Source: Macrostomum hystrix
Taxonomy: Eukaryota; Platyhelminthes; Macrostomidae
DNA length: 64,000 nucleotides
Assembly (NCBI GenBank): GCA_950097015.1
Contig: CATNEN010000038.1
Coordinates: forward strand, 17,370,001 to 17,434,000
Reading direction: 5' to 3'
This document shows positions 47,601-58,390 of the stretch, in pieces; the stretch's first letter is position 1; every line of letters starts with the position of its first letter. Both the position numbers and the translations under genes were made by a program. The notes under the pieces were generated by a model, which saw only the letters and a list, made by a program, of their open reading frames with translations, was not told the DNA's origin and searched no databases.

Positions 47601-48183
47601 CTCAGCGTCAGAACGTCAGTCACGGATACAAACAGCCTGCCGGAGCAGATGCGATGCGCGTCCATCGGTAGGATATCCTCCAAGCCGGATTTCAGCAGGC
47701 TAGTAATGCTAAATGACGGATGAAACGGGCCCAGAGTTCTAACTGACGCCCTGTCTACTAGGCTAAGAACAAAATTGGCGCATTGGCCGAGGTCGCAGTC
47801 GCACATCAGGCAGCAGGCGGCGAGGGCACCCGCGCTGGCGCCAGCCAGAACCCGATTGGTGTACAGCTGAGGCGCGTACTCCTTCAGGCAGCTGCAGACG
47901 CCGACGTGGTAGACGCCCATGAAGCCGCAGCCGGCGAATGAGAAATTTGGTCCGGCCGATTCCGGTAGAAGAAAATCCGATTCCGACGCATTAAGTCGGG
48001 CTACAGAAACGGACGAGGAAACGCATGGAGCATTAGTTTCTAATGGTAAGGAAACTGACGAGGAAGAGGAGGATTTTGAAGCCTGTTGACTAGCAGTGGG
48101 ACAATCATTGCATCCGCTGTTGTCTTCATTGATTGATTCGTCTAATTGGCGAGACAGCATGCTGTGCCGTCTCGAGATGGCGC
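44687..48183 (-). CDS. PNPLA2: Patatin-like triacylglycerol lipase, PNPLA2/ATGL-like
   Basis: ATGL hydrolyses triacylglycerol on lipid droplets. Visible exons are 48183-47555, 46928-46497 and 45394-44687 (TAG), all in frame. The ATG at 48160 gives 581 residues, but exon 48183 opens in phase 1 after an acceptor, so an upstream 5' exon is likely. The patatin core is FSFAGCGFMGVYHVG (oxyanion loop, from about 73), GASAGA (nucleophile S109), LGPFHPSFSI, SGRLFVSVT, and MDG with catalytic D228 (the usual DGG reads DGC). IQPYTLPIDVLYLLCKRLLR with YLPLLPEV matches the C-terminal ATGL region. A Ser-rich N-terminal extension of about 70 residues is additional. Introns contain a minisatellite, a hAT MITE and a SINE. 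Confidence 0.9.
45613..46043. mobile_element. hAT-type MITE with 8-bp TSD, PNPLA2 intron 2
   Basis: Terminal inverted repeats CAGGGGTAGGCAAACTTATT and CAGGGGTCGGCAAACTCCGG (right end reversed) are flanked by a perfect 8-bp duplication, CTCTATGG, at 45605-45612 and 46044-46051. The interior consists of GGGCCGC-type subterminal repeats around a tandem array of GAGAGATTAGACACGAGAGC units. No coding capacity. Confidence 0.94.
46165..46384 (-). mobile_element. SINE family A copy, minus strand
   Basis: The reverse complement carries a head with GCAGAACGTTTGACGCGTTT, the CACCAAGGTCCATGAGCTCG box region and the body word GACGATGAGAAAGTCAGGGC. The 3' third is missing. Confidence 0.8.
47105..47340. 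repeat. Minisatellite, PNPLA2 intron 1
   Basis: About five 38-41 bp units based on CCATTTGAGGATTCGAATTT, alternating with GAGAATTCGAATCAAACA. AT-rich and without strand bias. Confidence 0.85.
47342..47545. repeat. Copy of dispersed repeat family D (end fragment)
   Basis: Shares CAAGAATCGCTGAATATCTA, GGGAGCTATCGTGAAGTAGG, GTCTTTCCCCAGGG and the terminal TTTTTCTACTGTTAAAGG with the element at 50252-51196. It directly follows the intron 1 minisatellite. Confidence 0.75.
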
Positions 48184-48234
48184 CTGCAAGAGGGGCAGGT
48201 GTGCAATTAGTCTATGGCTTAAACCGCCTGAGGT

Positions 48235-49385
48235 CTTGTATCAAGCGACTGGGAGAGTGGCTGATGAACTTGACGATCTGGGAGTGTGGCTGATGAAACT
48301 GGGGATCTGGGAGAGTGGCTGATGAACTTGACGATCTGGGAGTGTGGCTGATGAAACTGGGGATCTGGGAGAGTGGCTGATGAACTTGACGATCTGGGAG
48401 AGTGGCTGATGAAACTGCGGATCTGGGAGAGTGGCTGATGAAACTGGCGATCTGGGAGAGTGGCTGATGAAACTGGGGATCTGGGAGAGTGGCTGATGAA
48501 ACTGGGGATCTGGGAGAGTGGCTGATGAACTTGACGATCTGGGAGAGTGGCTGATGAAACTGGGGATCTGGGAGAGTGGCTGATGAACTTGACGATCTGG
48601 GAGTGTGGCTGATGAAACTGGGGATCTGGGAGAGTGGCTGATGAACTTGACGATCTGGGAGAGTGGCTGATGAAACTGCGGATCTGGGAGAGTGGCTGAT
48701 GAACTTGACGATCTGGGAGAGTGGCTGATGAAACTGGGGATCTGGGAGTGTGGCTGATGAAACTGGGGATCTGGGAGAGTGGCTGATGAACTTGAGGATC
48801 TGGGAGAGTGGCTGATGAACTTGTGAGATCTGGGAGAGTGGCTGATGAACTTGACGATCTGGGTGAGTGGCTGATGAAACTGGGGATCTGGGAGAGTGGC
48901 TGATGAACTTGAGGATCTGGGAGTGTGGCTGATGAAACTGGGGATCTGGGAGAGTGGCTGATGAAACTGGGGATCTGGGAGAGTGGCTGATGAACTTGAG
49001 GATCTGGGAGTGTGGCTGATGAAACTGGGGATCTGGGAGAGTGGCTGATGAACCTGAGGATCTGGGTGAGTGGCTGATGAACTTGTGAGATCTGGGAGAG
49101 TGGCTGATGAAACTGGCGATCTGGGAGAGTGGCTGATGAAGCTGGGGATCTGGGAGAGTGGCTGATGAACCTGAGGATCTGGGTTAGTGGCTGATGAACT
49201 TGTGAGATCTGGGAGAGTGTCTGATGAACTTGTGAGATCTGGGAGAGTGGCTGATGAAACTGGCGATCTGGGAGAGTGGCTGATGAAGCTGGGGATCTGG
49301 GAGAGTGGCTGATGAACCTGAGGATCTGGGTGAGTGGCTGATGAACCTGAGGATCTGGGAGAGTGGCTGGTGAACTTCCGGATCT
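48235..49385. repeat. 28-bp minisatellite upstream of PNPLA2 exon
   Basis: About 40 units of GATCTGGGAGAGTGGCTGAT plus GAAACTGG, with AACTTGAC and AACTTGTGA variants in recurring order. On the gene's sense strand each unit contains CCACTCTCCCAG, an acceptor-like motif. Confidence 0.95.
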
Positions 49386-50251
49386 AGGCTTGAAACAAAA
49401 AAGAAACAGTAAAAGTGTTTAAATGAAAATATTTTACTGATATATGATTACATAGATATAACAGAATTAAAGTACAGAAAAGCAACGAACTAAAAAGTAT
49501 GAATATTATACTGGATTTCTAAGTGGCTATTAATTTCTCCTCATGGATGGTCCATGCAACTATTATCAATTTCCTTCACGAAGTTAAACTCGAACAAAAA
49601 ATAAAATAGGATCACTCCATAGAGACGAGAAAGATAAGGGATTTTTTTCGGGAACCTTAAAAATTAAATCTGATTATTTATAGAATTAATTTTACAAGTG
49701 ACGCAATGAATGAGCCCGATTTCACATTACATTGCACTTTTATTGTTACAAGAGCTGGTCAAATTCATTTATAATGAGCTGCTGTTTGTTAGCAAAACAG
49801 TTAAAATTTTGACAATTTGGACGGCTAGAAAATCAGATCGACCATTGTGGCAGATTATTAGTCGAATAAATTGTGTACAGTAATAAACTACTAGATTATA
49901 TTAACTACTAGTTAAACTACTAATTACAAGTAGCAATGCACAGATCTGAAACTTTTTGGTTAGATTATTCGTAAATGTAGAGCTTACTGAAACGAAAAAA
50001 ATAACTTATTTTTAATTTGCTAGTATGGTCTTATTGCTAACCTAAAGAGAACTGTTTTGTTATAATAAAAAAGGATTAATAATTATTGCGATAAATTTTA
50101 CTAGCATTTAAATCACGAATTAATAGATTGAAAATGTAAAGTGCGTTTAAACTACATTGCAAAAGCAACACCTATCTTGCTATGCTTACTCTGATATATA
50201 CTAGCATTATAGCGGTTTACGAGTATTTAAATGACAATTAAACTACGAGTA
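49386..50251. other. AT-rich interval
   Basis: No array or coding frame recognised. It may hold the 5' exon or promoter of the lipase gene, but no exon ending in the required phase stood out. Confidence 0.35.
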
Positions 50252-51196
50252 TCCTAAAAGTAGAAAAACCACGGGGCCATTTCAAATACCCACATTCTTC
50301 ATATTTCTGTATCTCCTAAAATATTCAACCAATCCCCATGACAATTCAGAACACGGGCTAAAATATTCCGCTCTATCCGATGAAGCAACTTCCAGAATCA
50401 CAAAACATCGGCATCGTCGAGATATTCAACGATTCTCATCGGGGTGTCTGGTGGCAAGAACCACAAAAAGGCAAAAATTTTCTGCTCACAAACATTTATC
50501 ATGTCATCATGTCAGCAGGGGGTCGGTGGCAGAGCGGTTAACGCGTTTGCCTTTCGCACCAAGGCCCCTAAGTTCGATTCCACGGCGAGGCCACATTTAT
50601 TTGGGGCGCAGCCGCGGAGAGAAGGCTTGGAGGGCTTGTCGTGCAATTTACGCCCTTGAGGGCCAACCTCCAAGGCACAGTGGAGTGTACACTGCCTGAC
50701 GATGAGAAAGTCAGGGCAGATGTACACACCTGTGTGAGCGTGTGCCTGTGTACAGTATCTGTGTGCGTGTGTGCTCAGGAGTCAGCGAAATGGGCAGAAT
50801 TGCCTCCTCGCTGGCTGCGGGTCTACTGTCACCAAATGATGTGCCATTGCCCGCAGCCCTCCTGCAATTATTGTTATTATTATCATGTCAGCTACTATTG
50901 ACTATTGTATTGGTTATATTGTTAAATTATACCGTTTTGAACCGATATGGATTCGCTAAAGAGCTTATACAGAGCAATGATATTTATTATTGTAACCAGG
51001 GTCTTCGACAAGAATCGCTGATATTCTCGACGATGCTGGCTCGTACGGTATTGAAAGTTAGATCATTGTAATGGGCTAGAATCACAAAAATCGGTCGTTC
51101 GGTTAGGGAGCTATCTTGAAGTAGGCACTGGGCATTTGAAATGCCCCCGTGGTCTTTCCCCAGGGGAAAAGAGCTTTGGTTTTCTACTGTTAAGGA
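50252..51196. mobile_element. TIR-bearing dispersed element, family D, with nested SINE
   Basis: The left end TCCTAAAAGTAGAAAAACCA and, reversed, the right end TCCTTAACAGTAGAAAACCA form imperfect inverted termini. Subterminal GGGGCCATTTCAAAT is mirrored by ATTTGAAATGCCCCC on the right. A SINE A copy (50517-50881) is inserted in the middle. End fragments occur at 6060 and 47342. No coding capacity, and the class is unknown. Confidence 0.6.
50517..50881 (+). mobile_element. SINE family A, full-length reference copy
   Basis: Best-preserved copy: A box GTGGCAGAGCGGTTAACGCG, B box AAGTTCGATTCC, CGCCCTTGAGGGCCAACCTC body, GTGTGCTCAGGAGTCAGCGA and a TTATTGTTATTATTAT tail. A perfect 11-bp target duplication, ATCATGTCAGC, lies at 50506-50516 and 50882-50892. 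Confidence 0.95.
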
Positions 51197-51246
51197 CTGA
51201 AGACCCCAGACTGACTTTAGTGGGAAATTATTTTAACGGGAAAGTG

Positions 51247-52927
51247 TCAGCTCTCAGTTCCAGACGCGAATCCTGCGCAGTCGGGATCTGGTCCAGCCGA
51301 AATCGGCTGAGGCGACGACGACGACGATGGCTGCGGGTTCGCGCCAGGCTCTGCTGTGTCCGCAGTTGTCGGCTGCCGCTGAGGATTGCGCCTGCGACGC
51401 TTCGGCTGAGGCGGCTGGCCGAGCGACAGCTGAGGAAGCGGCAGCGAGTTGCGCAGTCGACGTTGTTTAGAGAAGTCAGCTGAGGCGGCCAAGGCTGCAA
51501 CCTGCGTGGAGATGCGTAAGGATGATGACTTAGGGGATAAGTCGGTAAGGATGATGACTTGGGGTATAAGTAGGTAAGGATGATGACTTAGGGGATAAGA
51601 GAGTAAGGATGATGACTTAGGGGATAAGAGAGTAAGGATGATGACTTAGGGGATAAGTAGGTAAGGATGATGAATTAAGGGATAAGTAGGTAAGGAGGAT
51701 GACTTAGGGGATAAGAGAGTAAGGATCATGACGGAAGTAGACTGTAGAGATCAGAATTCAGGGAATCAAATTAGGGATCATTGATCAAACAGCAGGAGAA
51801 TAGAGATAAGGGGAACAGCATGGGATTAAATAGCCAAAAGATTAGAAATAAGGGGATCATGTGGCGGGATCCGCGATAAGGGGATCCTACAGCACGTGAT
51901 CAGGGATTATGGTTTATTGAGCAGGGAGTTTAAGAGAGTAGGAGAACTAAATACAAATAGGAAACGAAAGAAAATAATATTTTGTTACTGTCAGACAATT
52001 AAGGATTTAAAATGATTTGTCACTCACTTTGGCCTCGCTGGCTCTCCTATTGCGGCAAGATTTGATGGCTCCGGCAGCGTAGGCGCCAGTGCCATTTAGC
52101 TCACAGGTGAGGCATTCGCATTCACAATTGCCGCAGCCAAAGAAGTGGTGGCCATAGTGCAGTAGTACTTCGTCATCCTTAACAATTGTTCGAATCACTT
52201 CGTAATGAGCAGAATAACTGCCGGCTGGCACGAAGCGAACATTTGGCCGACAATCGTGATTGATGTAAGCCGCCGGGCCTAGCCAGAGTTGGGAGCAGTG
52301 CTTCCTAGTTGAATACATCACTGAGAAGTCGTTAACGCCAGGCTTCAGATAGCCACCGTCGGCTTCCTCCTCCGGGGCCACTTCGGCAATGCAGCCAATC
52401 AGCATGTCGATGCGTTGGCCAGGCTGCCAGTCTCTAGTTGATACAATCCTAGCACCGACCCGATTCTCGTGCAGGTAGCGTCGGCAGGCTTCGATTTTAA
52501 CACCGGACCGACTATCGAACAGGTGCAAATAGCGGCACAGATGAGAGCGCAGATTCGGATCTGTACGCCTACTAGCCGGCAGAAATGGTCGATAAGGACG
52601 CAAACAGGCGTTCTCGTTATCAACAACAAACGGTGAATCGCCGCTAGGAATAGAATCGGCTTTTAGCAGGGCGTCGCATGCTTCCTCGTAGTTCTGATCT
52701 AATTGAAACTGTTCCAAAGCTCGCCGGCAGGCCTTTCTAAGCCGCGGTGGGGCGCGAAATCTCTCGCACATTTTATGCGTGCCAAAGCCCAGATAGGCGT
52801 CAACTGTCAGGCAATTCGCCAAGTCGTCTAGATCGCCTAGTTCGCGGGCTGTCAGGCCGCCAGTGTAATTACACGGCCCAATTAATGTGGCGACAGTTTT
52901 AGCGCCTTTTGATGTTGCCAACTTCAT
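51247..52927 (-). CDS. KMT5B: KMT5B/C (SUV4-20) histone H4K20 methyltransferase (complete, 2 exons)
   Basis: This enzyme adds the second and third methyl groups to histone H4 Lys20 in heterochromatin. Exon 1 is 52927-52028 (ATG at 52927, 300 codons) and exon 2 is 51501-51247, joining in phase 0 (AAA|GTGAGT ... CACGCAG|GTT), 384 residues. The N-terminal TARELGDLDDLANCL and LGFGTHKM are the SUV4-20-specific helical domain (26-53). The SET domain has NDFSVMYSTRKHCSQLWLGP (199-218), NHDCRPN (223-229), HYGHHFFG (257-264) and a post-SET CxCxC-type GNCECECLTCE. Vertebrate enzymes read YYGDGFFG, so YYGD has become HYGH. Exon 2 encodes only a basic, Pro/Gln/Ser-rich tail with KRRRR. Vertebrate KMT5B is much longer, and KMT5C (462 residues) is closer in size. 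Confidence 0.94.
51510..51735. repeat. 27-29-bp minisatellite, KMT5 intron
   Basis: About eight units of GTAAGGATGATGACTTAGGG plus GATAAG(AGA/TAG). C-rich and G-poor on the gene's sense strand. Confidence 0.9.
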
Positions 52928-53922
52928 AATAGACGGTGCTGGCCACTGATGCCGCCAAAGTATGTAGTGGCGCTTTGAATTGAGTGACTGACGCCAATCT
53001 AAAATTTCGGCGTCTTTGATAATGAGTTATATCTAGTGGATGGCACAATTTAATTATAATAGTATTGGTTAATGATTTACTTTAAAGGAGATTATATTAA
53101 AATAATAGAAATGTTTGCATTTTGACCAGCCAATTCGGAATATTTTTAAGCAGTAGGCAGCAAAAAAAGCACATAAAAGTTTTTCTGATTTGTCTAAATT
53201 ACAATGAACTTAAAAAGCTGCTTATGAAGGTATCAGAAACCTACTTTCTTCAACATAATTATATGAAAGAATTAAAATGTGCATTTCTTTTTTTTTAATG
53301 CTCACGTTTTAGATTATTTTGCTAAAAATAAATAAAAAATTGTCCTAGAGCCATGGAGCCTAATTGTAAGGCATAAGACAAAAGATATTGATTAATTTAA
53401 AATTTGAATTACTGTGTGCTTTTTAAACGTGGAAAATAACTACTATTGTATATTATAAAATACACCTAGAATGAATGGATAAAAATACACATTTAAGTAA
53501 CTAGCAAAATCTAGTAATAAACATAATATCTTTTTGTGATTCTGAAGAGGACCTTAAACTGCACCAAGTTATTTTTACCCAGTTTAAGCAACTTGTGCCT
53601 TAAGATAGGATCATACTAGCAGTATTATCTTTTGTAGTTTCTGATATTGGTTGGTCAACCACTTTGTAGCAACAAGAGGTGTCCAACTAAGTTTTAATTT
53701 GCATGAAACATAACCACAGGCTCATTTAAAATAGGGGATAGTGTTACAATAAAATTTCAAAGCAATTTTTTTGCAAACAAAATGTAGTGGCAAGAAAAGT
53801 TTTACAACCAAAGTTTGATGAACAAATTTTATCGAAGCAAACTTCCTACAAGCAATTAAAATAAGGATTCAATGTAACACTATTTTACTATATCATATAG
53901 GCCTTTACCAAATATTGAAGCA
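52928..53922. other. AT-rich interval 5' of KMT5
   Basis: Unique AT-rich sequence with no recognised gene. It presumably includes the KMT5 promoter next to 52927. Confidence 0.4.
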
Positions 53923-54453
53923 CCCTATTGGAATAAGTTGACAAATTGCGTCTGACCATACATGCGCAACACCCGGCCGACCCGGCCGAACCGGCCGGGT
54001 GAAACGAGGGCCAAGCAAGGTAAGTCGCAAAAACCAATTGACCAAGCGCAAAAAAATCAAAGGGGGGACCAAGGGACAAAAAAGGAAGGCGTGAAGAAAA
54101 GGAAAAAGGGGAGAGAAAAAGAGAGCAAATGAGAGCAAACTAAGTCGTAAATAGAGCAATGAAATGAACTAAGTCGCAAATGAGAGCAAAAACTAAGTCG
54201 CACGGCCGGCTAAGATTTGGGAGGTTGCGCATGTATGCGTCTGACTGTCTATTGTATCTTCAGAATTATTGTGTCACATCGGGTTGCTGTGTCCCGACTT
54301 GCTTGCAAGGCAGTGTCACATTGCAGGAGGGTGCAACACAATGCACTAGGCCAGAGGGGCAAAGCATAACAAGGTGCGGCATGGCACTGTGTCAACTTGT
54401 GGTTTTAAGATATATTTTTATACCCATGTTTTTGAACATTTATTCCAATAGGG
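53923..54453. mobile_element. Short TIR element
   Basis: Perfect 14-bp inverted termini CCCTATTGGAATAA (53923-53936, inverted at 54440-54453). The flanking octamers TTGAAGCA and TCAAAGCA agree at six of eight positions and may be an eroded 8-bp duplication. The interior has GGCCGG-rich and CTAAGTCGCAAA-repeat segments and no transposase. Confidence 0.65.
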
Positions 54454-54465
54454 TCAAAGCATAGC

Positions 54466-54740
54466 ATAGTAGCATAGCATAGTGCGGTAAAAACTGCACT
54501 GCGGTGCTAACTTCACTGTGCGGTAAATTCTGCATAGTCTACTGCATAGTCCAAGCCTAAAATGAGGTCATTTAAACAGTGCAGTAAATTCCGCATAGTC
54601 TACCGCATAATAATGTTTGTTAAACAGTGCGGTAAAAACAACTAGCTTCACCCTAGGGTAATGTGCTGCTATTAGGCTACTATGCGGTAAAGTTAGCGGT
54701 TTTTACCGCGCGGTAAAATGTCAGTAACATTGTAGCTTCA
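54466..54740. repeat. Clustered GCGGTAAA motif region
   Basis: At least seven irregularly spaced copies of (T)GCGGTAAA with CTGCATAGTCTACTGCATAG repeats. Not a clean tandem array. It directly follows the TIR element at 53923-54453. Confidence 0.55.
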
Positions 54741-54827
54741 TGACTAGCAAATCAAATTTTGTGTGCAAATACTAATTGCATTATGCATTTTAGGCCTTTT
54801 TTGCTTCATAGCCATTCATGATTCAAG

Positions 54828-55150
54828 GTCAAGGTTGTAGCCATGTGGTTAGAGCATTAGACTTATAACTTAAAAATGGAGACTACTAGCATCCACTAGA
54901 CTAGATTCTTTTTAGTGTCTTTTAACACTCTACATTGCTTCAGTTCACCTAGCTGTTAACTGGGTACCAACATTAGCTGGCATAAAAAATATGGGTGTGG
55001 GATCCTTTAGTCCATGGACATTGGACAGAACAAATAGGGCCTATATGCAGCCTTTAGATGCATAGGCCGCCTAGCACAATAGCTGGGATAGGCCTATGCT
55101 GTTGGCTACACATCTGGCCCAATTAGGGCACTGTAATCAATAAATTATTA
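54828..55150 (+). mobile_element. SINE family B copy
   Basis: Head with TAGCCATGTGGTTAGAGCAT (A box), degraded B box, core TTGCTTCAGTTCACCTAGCT with GGGTACCAACATTAGC, then GGTGTGGGATCC, TAGTCCATGGAC and CACATCTGGCCCAATTAGGG. Tail AATCAATAAATTATTA. Confidence 0.8.
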
Positions 55151-55443
55151 GACCTATGATTTAACAAGTAGGTGTCTTTTTCACATGCATGACAGGGCAT
55201 CACTGGTGGCAAAACAAAAAATTATATTGACAATTTGACATCCATTCAATAAAGTAAAAAACTAAAAAATCTGCTGATTTAAGACAAGTGAGCTCTAAGC
55301 CAATTAGGCCTATACAAATATTCCAGACCTATTATAATGTTAGGCTAGGCCTACAATAATGAATACTAATCATACTTATGTCAATGATAATGACATAGCT
55401 ATAGTAGGCCTATTACTATGGCCTATAGCACTAGGGCCTATTG

Positions 55444-58382
55444 ACGTCTATACTTCCAGTACCAGAACCAGTACCAGAACCAGTACCAGAAAAAAATTAT
55501 GTTATAGCCAACAAAAAATCGACAAGCAACTAATAAAAAGACTTCTAACAGATGAAATACTTATATATCGGTCCGAAAATATCATTATTGAGAATAAAAT
55601 TAATAAATATCGACGGACTTGCGCACAACACACAAAAAATCGTTTACTTTCACAAAACGTTTTCTAATATATTTTTTTCATGGAATAAAACAAATTTGCT
55701 CAACCAACTGAGTAAACGAATACAAAAAGCGGCTTACTAAATATCGCAACTACTAAAATCACAACTCAAAACTCACCTCATTAAATGTGTTTGTATAATT
55801 TATTATTTTTATAATCATCGTAAACTTCATCAAAAAAACTAAAAATATAACCTCTTTTGCGCTTCGCAGGATTATTACTCGTACATGATATACAGCTGAG
55901 AGCAATGATAAGGAAGGAAACATTATCTGTAAACACGGCTGTAAAATTTCAGAGCCCTGACTAGTCGCGTCTCGGAGTTGTAGACCCTCGAGTCCCCCCA
56001 CTCTGATATCTCCCATTTTAAAAGTACTTTTCGTCACCTCACTGAATCTGGTGGTCAGACGAGGCTAAAAACTCAGATCTGGAAGGAAACATTATCTGTG
56101 AACACGGCTGTAAGATTTCAGAGCCCTGACTAGTCGCGTCTCGGAGTTGTAGACCCTCGAGTCCCCCCCACTCTGATATCTCCCATTTTAAAAGTACTTT
56201 TCGTCACCTCACTGAATCTGGTGGTAAAAAGAAGCTGAAAACTCAGATCTGGAAGGAAACATTATCTGTGAACACGGCTGTAAAATTTCAGAGCCCTGAC
56301 TAGTCGCGTCTCGGAGTTGTAGACCCTCGAGTCCCCCCACTCTGATATCTCCCATTTTAAAAGTACTTTTCGTCACCTCACTGAATCTGGTGGTCAGACG
56401 AGGCTGAAAACTCAGATCTGGAAGGAAACATTATCTGTGAACACGGCTGTAAAATTTCAGAGCCCTGACTAGTCGCGTCTCGGAGTTGTAGACCCTCGAG
56501 TCCCCCCCACTCTGATATCTCCCATTTTAAAAGTACTTTTCGTCACCTCACTGAATCTGGTGGTAAAAAGAAGCTGAAAACTCAGATCTGGAAGGAAACA
56601 TTATCTGTGAACACGGCTGTAAGATTTCAGAGCCCTGACTAGTCGCGTCTCGGAGTTGTAGACCCTCGAGTCCCCCCCACTCTGATATCTCCCATTTTAA
56701 AAGTACTTTTCGTCACCTCACTGAATCTGGTGGTAAAAAGAAGCTGAAAACTCAGATCTGGAAGGAAACATTATCTGTGAACACAGAGTGGGAGATATCA
56801 GAGTGGGGGGGACTCGAGGGTCTACAACTCCGAGACGCGACTAGTCAGGGCTCTGAAATTTTACTGCCGTGTTCACAGATAATGTTTCCTTCCAGATCTG
56901 AGTTTTCAGCTTCTTTTTACCACCAGATTCAGTGAGGTGACGAAAAGTACTTTTAAAATGGGAGATATCAGAGTGGGGGGGACTCGAGGGTCTACAACTC
57001 CGAGACGCGACTAGTCAGGGCTCTGAAATTTTACAGCCGTGTTCACAGATAATGTTTCCTTCCAGATCTGAGTTTTCAGCCTCGTCTGAGCACCAGATTC
57101 AGTGAGGTGACGAAAAGTACTTTTAAAATGGGAGATATCAGAGTGGGGGGGACTCGAGGGTCTACAACTCCGAGAAGCGACTAGTCAGGTCTCTGAAATT
57201 TTACAGCCGTGTTCACAGATAATGTTTCCTTCCAGATCTGAGTTTTCAGCTTCTTTTGACCACCAGATTCAGTGAGGTGACGAAAAGTACTTTTAAAATG
57301 GGAGATATCAGAGTGGGGGGGACTCGAGGGTCTACAACTCCGAGACGCGACTAGTTAGGGCTCTGAAATTTTACAGCCGTGTTCACAGATAATGTTTCCT
57401 TCCAGATATGAGTTTTCAGCTTCTTTTGACCACCAGATTCAGTGAGGTGACGAAAAGTACTTTTAAAATGGGAGATATCAGAGTGGGGGGGACTCGAGGG
57501 TCTACAACTCCGAGACGCGACTAGTCAGGGCTCTGAAATTTTACAGCCGTGTTCACAGATAATGTTTCCTTCCAGATCTGAGTTTTCAGCTTCTTTTTAC
57601 CACCAGATTCAGTGAGGTGACGAAAAGTACTTTTAAAATGGGAGATATCAGAGTGGGGGGGACTCGAGGGTCTACAACTCCGAGACGCGACTAGTCAGGG
57701 CTCTGAAATTTTACAGCCGTGTTTACAGATAATGTTTCCTTCCAGATCTGAGTTTTCAGCTTCTTTTGACCACCAGATTCAGTGAGGTGACGAAAAGTAC
57801 TTTTAAAATGGGAGATATCAGAGTGGGGGGGACTCGAGGGTCTACAACTCCGAGACGCGACTAGTCAGGGCTCTGAAATTTTACAGCCGTGTTTACAGAT
57901 AATGTTTCCTTCCTTATCATTGCTCTCAGCTGTATATCATGTACGAGTAATAATCCTGCGAAGCGCAAAAGTGAGGTTATATTTTTAGTTTTTTTGATGA
58001 AGTTTACGATGATTATAAAAATAATAAATTATACAAACACATTTAATGAGGTGAGTTTTGAGTTGTGATTTTAGTAGTTGCGATATTTAGTAAGCCGCTT
58101 TTTGTATTCGTTTACTCAGTTGGTTGAGCAAATTTGTTTTATTCCATGAAAAAATATATTAGAAAACGTTTTGTGAAAGTAAACGATTTTTTGTGTGTTG
58201 TGCGCAAGTCCGTCGATATTTATTAATTTTATTCTCAATAATGATATTTTCGGACCGATATATAAGTATTTCATCTGTTAGAAGTCTTTTTATTAGTTGC
58301 TTGTCGATTTTTTGTTGGCTATAACATAATTTTTTTCTGGCACTGGTTCTGGTACTGGTTCTGGTACTGGAAGTATAGACGT
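55444..58382. mobile_element. Foldback transposon: long inverted arms with 170-bp internal tandem repeats
   Basis: Starts ACGTCTATACTTCCAGTACC and ends with its reverse complement, flanked by a perfect 8-bp target duplication, GCCTATTG (55436-55443 and 58383-58390). Each arm has a unique outer segment of about 465 bp (55444-55908, mirrored at 57918-58382, near identical) and an inner stack of 169-170 bp direct repeats: about five units on the left (55909-56787) and about six and a half on the right (56788-57917), in opposite orientation. The switch point is near 56787/56788. This architecture matches foldback (FB/Tu-type) elements. No transposase frame is present. Arms total about 1.34 and 1.59 kb and could fold into one hairpin. 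Confidence 0.93.
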
Positions 58383-58390
58383 GCCTATTG

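Noticed and set aside
55359-56037. Small open frames inside the foldback element as a transposase
   Set aside because: Short, low-complexity, and mirrored in the other arm. No catalytic motif or known transposase signature.
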